Positions 33,967 to 39,720 of a stretch of DNA of 39,720 nt are shown piece by piece. Both the position numbers and the translations under genes were made by a program. The notes below the pieces were generated by a model. The model had not been told where the DNA came from, searched no databases, and saw nothing but the letters and a program-made list of their open reading frames with translations. How positions within the stretch are numbered: position 1 is the stretch's first letter; each line of letters opens with the position of its first letter. This DNA is from an uncultured Clostridia bacterium (lineage in GTDB: Bacteria; Bacillota; Clostridia; Christensenellales; Pumilibacteraceae): the NCBI GenBank assembly GCA_947589465.1, contig CANQAE010000011.1, positions 1 to 39,720 on the forward strand, written 5' to 3'.

Positions 33967-35772
33967 TTATTCTTCGATATTATATTTGCCGGAAGTGTAC
34001 AGGCAATGGAACACTATTGCATTCACTATTACGTTTGTAGAGAGTACCATCGGCATTATCAACGAGGAAAGATAGATGCTTATGTCGCCGATGAGTACGC
34101 CTCCGTAGATATTGAGAAATAGCACTATAAGGCAAAGCAAGATCGTCACCGATACGGAGAATATTGCGCTATGCTTTGCGCTGTAATTAATGCGCTTTCG
34201 CTTGAAATAGTCCGTTCTCGCCATTATGAACGCCGTTAAAGGAAATACGGTTGCAAAAGCAACGGCGGCAATGTACAAAGCGAGGTTAATATTCGTAACC
34301 GCAAAATTGTTGTGAATACCTTCGATAAAATAGAAACAAATTATTATTTCTATAAGCATTACTCCGTACAAAATGCCGTATTGCAACAGTCTTAACTGAT
34401 TGCTGTAATAAAAATGTCTGTTGTTATATTCCTTTACGGCTTTTTCGTTGTGTTTGCGTAAATCTATCTTTTCGCCCGTATCTTCGGTGATCTTGTTCGA
34501 AATTTCTTGAACTTCACTTACGTTTTCGGGTTGCGCATTAGCGGGCGCGCTTTCTTCTTGCTTGTAGTAGTCGAGGTTCGCGTAATCAATATTATTACTA
34601 TTGTCAGTAAATACGGGTTTGTTTTCTACGATATTGTCGGCTATGAGCCTGTTTATTACACCACGATATTCTTTGTCGATCACTGCTTCGCTATCGTCGA
34701 GAGTCGTATCCATAGAATCGCGCTTGTAACTATAAAATACGGTTTTAGGCGCTTCTTCTTCGCGAATCGTCCGTCGCAAAGTGTATTTGTATTGATCGGT
34801 ATCAATAGGCGGCGGGGGCGGGGGAGTTGGCGAAACGGGTTCGGTAGGAGTTTCTTCGGCTTCTTCCGTCGCCGCGACTTCATCTTCAACTTCTTCCTCG
34901 TACTCGTTGATATCCGCAAAGTAATCGCTTGCGTCAATCTCGTCGCTTTGAGGCGGCTCGTATTCGGCGTTTTCTACATTGCTGAGATAACTTTCACGAC
35001 TTTGCTCGTCATAAAATTTATTGATGAGGTCGGAATTATCTTCGTCTTCGTCATTGATTTCGCTTGCCGCGGAAATTCCGTCGAATGTATCTTCTTCCGC
35101 GTCGGTTTCATCGAGTTCTTCGTCCTTGGCTTCCGCGTCGGTTTCATCGAGTTCGTCCTCGGCTTCCTCATCGGTTTCGTCAAGTTCTTCGTCCTCGGCT
35201 TCCTTGTCGGCTTCATCGAGTTCGTCCTCGGCTTCCTTGTCGGTTTCATCGAGTTCGTCGTTCTCGGCTTCCTTATCGGTTTCGTTTGAGCAGGGCTTGT
35301 CCTCTTGCTCGCTTGTTTCGACGGGAGTTTCCGATTGCGTCGTTTCTTGATATGATGTAGCGGCGAATTGTTGTTCTTCGCTCTGTTCGGTATCGTCCTC
35401 GTCCAAAGCGGGGGAGGAGTAGTCGTCGTCTGCAATCAACTTGTTTATTATGTTACGCGAATAATCCCAATCGTTTTTGTTGCGAATGAAAAGTTCGCGC
35501 CCCATATCGGTAAGCGTGAAGTATTTTTTGCGACCGCCGATAGACTTCGAGCCCCAATAGGACTTTACGAAGCCTTGAACCTCCAAACGTTTAAGGCAAC
35601 TGTAAAGAGTGGGTTGCTTTATGACATATTGTCCGTCGCTCTTGTGTTCGATTTCCTTAATGATATCATAACCATATCGGTCGCCGTTTTGCAAGGCTTT
35701 CAAGATAATAGTGTCGATATGACCCCTGATTAGATCGCTGTTTATTGAGTTTAATGCTTCGTCTTGATCCAC
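33967..35772 (-). CDS. Membrane-tethered PadR-like regulator with acidic repeat linker
   Basis: 601 residues in three parts. Residues 1-115 are a PadR winged helix: RGHIDTIILKALQNGDRYGYDIIKEI, KQPTLYSCLKRLEVQGFVKSYW and GGRKKYFTLTDMGRE are all typical. Residues about 116-450 are a low-complexity linker: acidic, with 11/12-residue ELDETDxEAED repeats at about 161-228 and a proline run near 325. Residues about 455-595 contain four hydrophobic segments (LLQYGILYGVMLIEIIICFYF and three more), so the protein should sit in the membrane with its DNA-binding head in the cytoplasm. An INKLIADD motif (109-116) recurs as INRLIADN near 372. Start is GTG with GAGG upstream. It is monocistronic, with its own promoter and a palindrome over the -10. 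PadR proteins are normally soluble; ligand and targets unknown. Confidence 0.85.
   Translation of the reverse strand: MDQDEALNSINSDLIRGHIDTIILKALQNGDRYGYDIIKEIEHKSDGQYVIKQPTLYSCLKRLEVQGFVKSYWGSKSIGGRKKYFTLTDMGRELFIRNKNDWDYSRNIINKLIADDDYSSPALDEDDTEQSEEQQFAATSYQETTQSETPVETSEQEDKPCSNETDKEAENDELDETDKEAEDELDEADKEAEDEELDETDEEAEDELDETDAEAKDEELDETDAEEDTFDGISAASEINDEDEDNSDLINKFYDEQSRESYLSNVENAEYEPPQSDEIDASDYFADINEYEEEVEDEVAATEEAEETPTEPVSPTPPPPPPIDTDQYKYTLRRTIREEEAPKTVFYSYKRDSMDTTLDDSEAVIDKEYRGVINRLIADNIVENKPVFTDNSNNIDYANLDYYKQEESAPANAQPENVSEVQEISNKITEDTGEKIDLRKHNEKAVKEYNNRHFYYSNQLRLLQYGILYGVMLIEIIICFYFIEGIHNNFAVTNINLALYIAAVAFATVFPLTAFIMARTDYFKRKRINYSAKHSAIFSVSVTILLCLIVLFLNIYGGVLIGDISIYLSSLIMPMVLSTNVIVNAIVFHCLYTSGKYNIEE
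35088..35288 (-). repeat. In-frame 33/36-base tandem repeats in the PadR-like gene
   Basis: About five to six imperfect copies of a 33- or 36-base unit (on the plus strand TCGGCTTCC-TGTCGGTTTC-ATCGAGTTCGTCC-like) encode alternating 11- and 12-residue acidic units of ELDETDxEAED(E). Unit number is likely to vary between strains by slippage without breaking the frame. Confidence 0.85.
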
Positions 35773-35797
35773 TTTAACCTCGTGAACTTTATAATCT

Positions 35798-35809
35798 GTA
35801 TAATTATAC
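35798..35809. promoter_or_regulatory. Palindrome over the -10 box, candidate PadR operator
   Basis: GTATAATTATAC, a perfect 12-base palindrome, overlaps the -10 of the gene's own promoter. Autorepression through sites at the promoter is common for PadR proteins; that this is the site is inference. Confidence 0.5.
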
Positions 35810-35831
35810 TATATTCGAAGTGAAATGTCAA
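35803..35831 (-). promoter_or_regulatory. Consensus sigma-A promoter of the PadR-like gene
   Basis: Minus strand: perfect TTGACA (35831-35826), 17-base spacer, perfect TATAAT (35808-35803). Being full consensus, it would be strong unless repressed. Confidence 0.9.
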
Positions 35832-35939
35832 TAAATTATCCGCTTTATTGATTAAAAAATTACACTTTATTTGAAATACAAGTTATGTTAGACATAATAA
35901 GACAAAATTCGCAAATTTTCCAAAAATCAAGTAGAAAAA

Positions 35940-37010
35940 TCATTCGTCATCGTCGCGTAATTTGACCGTTCTTGCCGCACGGCGCTTGATTTCGTCGCTC
36001 GATGCGGCATAATGTCGCCTGGTGGTGTTTATGTCTTTGTGACCGAGAACGTCGGCGACTACGTAAATATCCTGCGTGTTGCGATATAGTTCGGTGCCGA
36101 AAGTGCTGCGCAATTTGTGGGGCGTGATATGTTTGAGCGGCGTGACGTGCTTTGCGTATTTTTTTACGAGATCCTCGACGGCGCGAACTGAAATTCGTTT
36201 GCCTTGGATGGAATAAAACATAGCAGTTTGATTGGCGATCTTGTTGCCGAAAGGCGTCTTTGAGTCGATTTGGTCTTGCTGCCAGGCGCAATAACTTTTT
36301 ATGGCGGCGGCGATTTCGTCCGAAAAATAAAGCACGGATTTATTGCCGCCTTTGCGCGTCACGTTGAAACTGTTCGTTTCGAAATCGAAGTCTTGTTGAT
36401 CGAGTCCGACAAGTTCGCTGATACGTATTCCGGTACCCAAAAACAGAGTGAGTATGGCGACGTCGCGCGGACGTGTTATATCGTGATATGCGTTTTCGCG
36501 CTTGGAAATGTCGTTCAGCGTTTGAGAATCGACTCTGTCGAGCAATTTAACGACTTCGTCGGCTTCGAGCCGTATAATCGGTTTTTCGTGGATTTTGGGC
36601 AAATCGACTTTGGCGCAGACGTTGCTGGACAGCCTGTCCTTATTGAAAAAATACTTGAAAAACGACCTGAGAGAGCAAAGTTTGCGTGATTTGGCGCGTT
36701 CGCCACACGTGTATTTTTTGCCTTTAAACTCGTAAGATGATAGATAATCAAGGTACAATTCTATATCGTAGGCTTTGAGTTTTTCAAGATCCACGAGTTC
36801 GATTTCGGTCGGTTGAAGGCCTTTGTACACGTTTTTGGACAGATAATCAAAGAAAATCCGTAGGTCGTAGACGTAATTCAATCTGGTGAGCGTTGAGGTG
36901 CGCATTTGAATTCCCACGATAAATTCGCGGACGTACAAAGGCAATTCCTTGCAAAGTTCGCGTATCTTCAAAAGATTATTTTCGTCACGCTTCGTGTAGT
37001 AAGATTCCAT
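35940..37010 (-). CDS. Tyrosine recombinase (Xer/integrase family)
   Basis: 356 residues. N-terminal SAM-like core-binding domain (about 25-130) and catalytic domain (about 145-350) with the full set R196 (GTGIRISEL), K220 (TRKGGNKS), H298 and R301 (HKLR), H324 (LGHKDINTT) and nucleophile Y334 (RRHY). About 50 residues longer than XerC/XerD. It cuts and rejoins DNA at paired sites. Chromosome-dimer resolution (Xer) or mobile-element integration are both possible; the lone position, without excisionase or structural genes, next to non-coding repeats, does not decide. Start ATG without Shine-Dalgarno, six bases after a TATAAT, so the transcript looks leaderless. Confidence 0.9.
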   Translation of the reverse strand: MESYYTKRDENNLLKIRELCKELPLYVREFIVGIQMRTSTLTRLNYVYDLRIFFDYLSKNVYKGLQPTEIELVDLEKLKAYDIELYLDYLSSYEFKGKKYTCGERAKSRKLCSLRSFFKYFFNKDRLSSNVCAKVDLPKIHEKPIIRLEADEVVKLLDRVDSQTLNDISKRENAYHDITRPRDVAILTLFLGTGIRISELVGLDQQDFDFETNSFNVTRKGGNKSVLYFSDEIAAAIKSYCAWQQDQIDSKTPFGNKIANQTAMFYSIQGKRISVRAVEDLVKKYAKHVTPLKHITPHKLRSTFGTELYRNTQDIYVVADVLGHKDINTTRRHYAASSDEIKRRAARTVKLRDDDE

Positions 37011-37016
37011 ACAAAA

Positions 37017-37045
37017 ATTATATCATAGTATCCCGAAATTATCAA
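37017..37045 (-). promoter_or_regulatory. Promoter of the recombinase gene, apparently leaderless
   Basis: Minus strand: TTGATA (37045-37040), 17-base spacer, perfect TATAAT (37022-37017), then six bases to the ATG. No ribosome-binding site is present. Confidence 0.75.
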
Positions 37046-37064
37046 GCGTTATTTCGATAATTCC
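37035..37064. repeat. Inverted repeat over the recombinase promoter
   Basis: GAAATTATC (37035-37043) and GATAATTCC (37056-37064) form arms matching at 8 of 9 positions around a 12-base centre. It covers the -35. It could be an operator or a recombinase arm/core site. Confidence 0.4.
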
Positions 37065-37221
37065 GACTCAGGGCTTCTAAATAAGATTTTTGATTTAAGA
37101 TTTTGATTTGATTTTTTTATTAGAAAGAAATGCTCAATAAACCGGCAAGATTAAACAAGTAATTAAGCCGCAAATTGGAATAAACCAAAGTATACTCTAA
37201 ATTACCTGTTTTTTGGGTGTT

Positions 37222-37253
37222 ACTCTGCGTAAAACCTGTCTTTTACGCAGAGT
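37222..37253. repeat. Perfect 13-bp hairpin
   Basis: ACTCTGCGTAAAA (37222-37234) and TTTTACGCAGAGT (37241-37253) around CCTGTC. No U-run follows on either strand, so it is not a standard terminator. It could be a recombination or element-end structure. Confidence 0.7.
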
Positions 37254-37302
37254 TTAAGTAGGTGTATGGGGTAATGAAAAGGGCTTTCGGGACTAACTCC
37301 CT

Positions 37303-37546
37303 ATTTGCCCGAATAATTATAATCGCAACCGATTTGCCCAAATTTTCCAAATTGCCGACAGACAAGCCGCTTGAAAAGAACGGAATCGCCCATTATGTCA
37401 AACATACAAAAGACAATCTATTGCCAAATTGCCCATTTTGCCGACATACAAAGACAAACTATTTGCCAATCCCCAAAACTGTCTATGGACAAACCATTGC
37501 TTCAAAATTGCGAACATACAAAAGATAACCGATTTGCCAAATTGCC
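37303..37546 (+). repeat. Degenerate interspersed repeat
   Basis: ACATACAAA occurs at 37402, 37444 and 37514, each followed after 8-9 bases by ATTGCC or ATTTGCC (37420, 37461, 37532). Looser copies start at 37303 and 37332. Intervals are irregular (42 and 70 bases), with AAATTGCC-type filling between. Confidence 0.6.
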
Positions 37547-37707
37547 TATTGCTCCAAAATTGTCAAAAGAAAAACGAGCCGTTAATTAAGTTGCAAAAAC
37601 AGACGGAAGCAAACGGCGCGAAAAGGAATTTATTTTTCGAAAATAAAATCACGGCACCCGATTTCGGATACCTATCTTGTATGTATTAGGGGTTTATTTA
37701 AAACGAA

Positions 37708-37926
37708 TCAGTTCTTATTGAAGTTTTCGTCCCTACCGAATAATTCGTCAAGCGAAACGCCGTAGTAGTCGGCTAATTTTACGCAAAAATCGATATTCGG
37801 CAATACTTCTCCGCGCTCCCAACGCGAAATGTTTTGGATCGAAATGCCTGTGCCATCTGAAACGTTTTTTAACTTTTGGTTGTTAGCGAGCCTATGCTCT
37901 TTTAAGTAATTTCCGTAATTATGCAT
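37708..37926 (-). CDS. Mini XRE-family regulator, paralogue of 27546-27752
   Basis: 72 residues, a lone Cro/CI-type helix-turn-helix domain: YLKEHRLANNQKLKNVSDG, then TGISIQNISRWERGEVLPNI and CVKLADYYGVSLDELFGRD, plus a six-residue tail. Fifty of 66 aligned positions equal the paralogue. The ATG at 37926 is preferred to an upstream in-frame TTG at 37962, because that TTG is itself the -35 box and the paralogue starts at the same residue. No Shine-Dalgarno. Lies between the repeat region and the putative surface protein gene, all on the minus strand. Confidence 0.83.
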   Translation of the reverse strand: MHNYGNYLKEHRLANNQKLKNVSDGTGISIQNISRWERGEVLPNIDFCVKLADYYGVSLDELFGRDENFNKN

Positions 37927-37933
37927 GTCAATT

Positions 37934-37962
37934 ATTTTAGCAACAAATGTACTTTCCAGCAA
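37934..37962 (-). promoter_or_regulatory. Promoter of the second mini XRE gene, apparently leaderless
   Basis: Minus strand: TTGCTG (37962-37957), 17-base spacer, TAAAAT (37939-37934), then exactly seven bases to the ATG, the same geometry as the paralogue. Confidence 0.6.
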
Positions 37963-38061
37963 GTGTTTCGTAGAATTGTGAGCAAAAAATTTTATTTATT
38001 ATCTTTTTCGACAAAATTCCCTCGACAAAAACGCTCCTCTTTTGCCCTTTTTCTTCTACGC

Positions 38062-38090
38062 AAAAAGAGACGGAATTTGCTCCCGTCTCT
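38062..38090 (-). terminator. Terminator of the putative surface protein gene
   Basis: Read on the minus strand: AGAGACGG pairs with CCGTCTCT (plus-strand 38083-38090 with 38066-38073), followed by TTTTTG. It lies 18 bases after the stop. Confidence 0.85.
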
Positions 38091-38107
38091 ATTTGCAATA
38101 AAAAAAA

Positions 38108-39720
38108 TTATTTTCGAGATAACTTTCTCTGATTGCCGATTATTACTCTTTGTTTCGATCTGTCATCGCCTATTTTGATTTGCATTTCTATGGCTTCTGT
38201 TTCGTTGTTGAACTTGACGTTGGCAGGATTAAAACTGCCTTGTTCTTTAAACTCAACTTTACCGTCGCCATTTGTCTTTCCTTTTTCTTCTTCGCTTCTG
38301 TTGTCTACAACTTCACGTCTGGAAGATTCAAAATAAACCTTGGGCATTTCGATACTGATATTTTCTAATTCGGAGAAACGATAATGATTTACTGGATTTC
38401 TTCCTACATATTCCATTATATCTAACTTATCCCCTTCAACAAATCCAATATCGATATAGGTATTATCATCAATATACTTTCTGTAAGTCTTTGATTCATA
38501 TTGATAATCTTCTAAATTAAACTTATATGTAGACATTTCTTTTAGATTTGTAAAGATTTCGTTATTAAATTTTTTTAATGTAGGCCATATTCCAAATAAT
38601 TTCATCCATGTGACATCTGCAGGAATTCCGAACATTTCCCTTTCTTTATCTACGGGTTTTTGATAAGCTTCAGTAATCTCGTTTTTCTCATTTTTAATTG
38701 AATACATTTCCCCATTTTGATTTGTTTTTTCAAACGATTTTTCTCCATCGGAATAAAATTCTTCGGGGTTTTCTGCTGTATATTGTCTATCTGCTCTAAA
38801 ATTTCGATTAGTTAGAAGATTATTGATATATGCGTCAAACTTTTCCTGAAACTCTTTTACATCCGGAATGTATGTCCTGTCACAAATTCTATCTTGAGGC
38901 AAATTTATGTTTATATATCCGAAATTGTAAATTTCACCTTTAAAATCTTCGGCGTTAATAAAGATTGCGTCATTACCATACATTTTACCTAAACTAATTT
39001 CAATATTTTTTTCATTTCCGAGTTTAAAAATAAACATTGAGTCTATCATCTCAACCTTTTCGAGTTCGGCAAAATCAATATTTATTATGTTTTTCAATTC
39101 GTCAACTATATTTGCGTTGTCTTTATACCAGTATGACGGGGCTTTTTTACTGTCTTTATTAAATTTATAAAATTTACCGTTTTCACTGAAAATATAGAAA
39201 TGATTATTATCTTCGCAGTAAATTCCACTTTCTCTTTCAATTTCTTCGTGACCTGCTCCTTTAAACTCTATCATGCCGTTCGAAAAGTAATAATAACCCG
39301 TCTTATCTCTCGAATCATTTAATTTTAAATATAATCTAAAATTGATTTCTTTATTCAAATCTTTGTTTTCGTCAAGAAACAAATCTTCGATAGAAAAATT
39401 CGTATTAGAAAGATCTTCAATATTAAAAGAAAGTAAAGTTTTAATTTTCTCAATAAATTTAGCGTATTCTTGTTTAAATTCCGGGGTATCTGCGGAGTAA
39501 GTTTTGCCGTATTCGATTTCAAGTTGCTTGTCGCCGCCATCGGGATTATTTGGATCGTCCTGCTTGTCGTCATCCTTATCCCCTTCTTCCTGTTTATCAG
39601 GCTCTTTTTGCGGATCGTCTTTATCCGCTTCGTCGTTCTTATCGGTGTCCGTTTGAGAGTCACCGCCTTGATTGTTATCGTTTCCGTCGCCCTTATCGGT
39701 GTCCGTTTGAGAGTCGCCGC
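38108..39720 (-). CDS. Low-complexity, probably cell-surface protein, 5' end outside the window
   Basis: The frame is open from the stop at 38108 to the window edge, giving at least 536 residues; the start and any signal peptide lie beyond. The visible N-terminal part is an acidic, Gln/Asn/Pro-rich stalk with two copies of GDSQTDTDK and then KDDDK/PDK-type units (to about 39520). The remaining about 470 residues look like a globular, beta-rich region full of Tyr, Phe, Asn, Lys and Glu (for example GYYYFSNGMIEFKG and HFYIFSENGKFYKFN), with no cysteines beyond a few and no membrane segment. No known family is recognised. An exported lipoprotein or cell-wall protein is the best guess from composition. 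Base composition is much richer in A/T than the core genes, suggesting an accessory or acquired gene. Confidence 0.75.
   Translation of the reverse strand, partial: GDSQTDTDKGDGNDNNQGGDSQTDTDKNDEADKDDPQKEPDKQEEGDKDDDKQDDPNNPDGGDKQLEIEYGKTYSADTPEFKQEYAKFIEKIKTLLSFNIEDLSNTNFSIEDLFLDENKDLNKEINFRLYLKLNDSRDKTGYYYFSNGMIEFKGAGHEEIERESGIYCEDNNHFYIFSENGKFYKFNKDSKKAPSYWYKDNANIVDELKNIINIDFAELEKVEMIDSMFIFKLGNEKNIEISLGKMYGNDAIFINAEDFKGEIYNFGYININLPQDRICDRTYIPDVKEFQEKFDAYINNLLTNRNFRADRQYTAENPEEFYSDGEKSFEKTNQNGEMYSIKNEKNEITEAYQKPVDKEREMFGIPADVTWMKLFGIWPTLKKFNNEIFTNLKEMSTYKFNLEDYQYESKTYRKYIDDNTYIDIGFVEGDKLDIMEYVGRNPVNHYRFSELENISIEMPKVYFESSRREVVDNRSEEEKGKTNGDGKVEFKEQGSFNPANVKFNNETEAIEMQIKIGDDRSKQRVIIGNQRKLSRK
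39639..39715 (-). repeat. Direct repeat in the stalk of the putative surface protein
   Basis: On the plus strand CTTATCGGTGTCCGTTTGAG begins at 39638 and again at 39692, 54 bases apart and in frame. It encodes the QTDTDK unit twice; more copies may lie beyond the edge. Confidence 0.8.

Larger units (their letters stand above)
37011..37707. other. Gene-free accessory stretch of about 700 bases
   Basis: Between the recombinase start and the end of the second XRE gene. It holds the recombinase promoter and inverted repeat, a 13-bp perfect hairpin (37222-37253) and a set of degenerate ACATACAAA / ATTTGCC repeats (37303-37546). Short open frames exist on the plus strand (for example 37262-37528) but lack a convincing start context and encode only repeat-derived sequence, so I do not call a gene. 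Confidence 0.6.

Noticed and set aside
34507..35289. Plus-strand 260-residue open frame opposite the PadR-like gene
   Set aside because: It is the complement of the acidic repeats, giving only repetitive hydrophobic sequence; the minus strand has the promoter, ribosome site, PadR domain and terminator.
37303..37546. CRISPR-like array
   Set aside because: Repeats are short, degenerate and irregularly spaced (42 and 70 bases), and no cas genes are nearby.
37262..37689. Overlapping short plus-strand frames (72-88 residues)
   Set aside because: Three frames read through the same degenerate repeats, which shows that the repeat and not a protein is producing them; no ribosome site.
35940..39720. 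Integrated prophage or plasmid
   Set aside because: Apart from the recombinase and a small XRE gene there are no phage structural, replication or conjugation genes, and no attachment-site duplication was found within the window.

Overview
The window reads as the chromosome of a low-to-moderate GC, Gram-positive, Clostridia-like bacterium. The evidence is: a SCIFF ranthipeptide precursor with its radical-SAM maturase beside yajC and secDF; the Bacillota order rpsO-pnp-ylxY-M16 peptidase; the rimO-pgsA-cinA-recA-rny cluster; an oxygen-independent hemZ; and many TTGACA-17-TATAAT promoters with GGAGG ribosome sites. A YtxC-like protein and YlxY hint at spore-forming ancestry. An uncultured gut Clostridia lineage would fit, but the sequence alone does not fix the taxon.

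Layout. 1-223: end of a tRNA-Cys, a tRNA-Leu(UAA) and a terminator. 387-6714: ytxC-like gene, yajC, a small membrane protein (TIGR04086 type), scfA-scfB, then secD-secF. 6723-13159: tightly overlapping recJ, relA/spoT, metallo-hydrolase and hemZ. 13302-18377: rpsO-pnp, inactive-looking ylxY, M16 peptidase, small dUTPase. 18418-25637: ftsK/spoIIIE with a very long linker, rimO, pgsA, cinA C-terminal domain, recA, mostly joined by 4-8 base overlaps. 25668-27467: rny with its own promoter and a structured leader. 27510-28516: a mini XRE regulator and an orphan pseudopilin gene. 28656-33960: rqcH diverging from tig-clpP-clpX. 33967-39720: an accessory stretch entirely on the minus strand: a PadR-like regulator with a membrane domain, a tyrosine recombinase, 700 bases of repeat-bearing non-coding DNA, a second mini XRE regulator, and an AT-rich, low-complexity, probably surface protein that runs off the window.

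Functionally the core genes cover protein export (YajC-SecDF), protein folding and quality control (Tig, ClpXP, RqcH), RNA processing and decay (S15/PNPase, RNase Y), DNA repair and segregation (RecJ, RecA, FtsK), stringent response and lipid synthesis. The parts least explained by known families are the membrane-tethered PadR regulator with a palindrome over its own -10 box; three genes (two paralogous XRE regulators and the recombinase) that appear to be transcribed without a leader; a recurring P-I-I-x-G type motif in the FtsK linker; and oppositely charged extensions on YajC and SecD. All calls come from reading the sequence; no database search was run.
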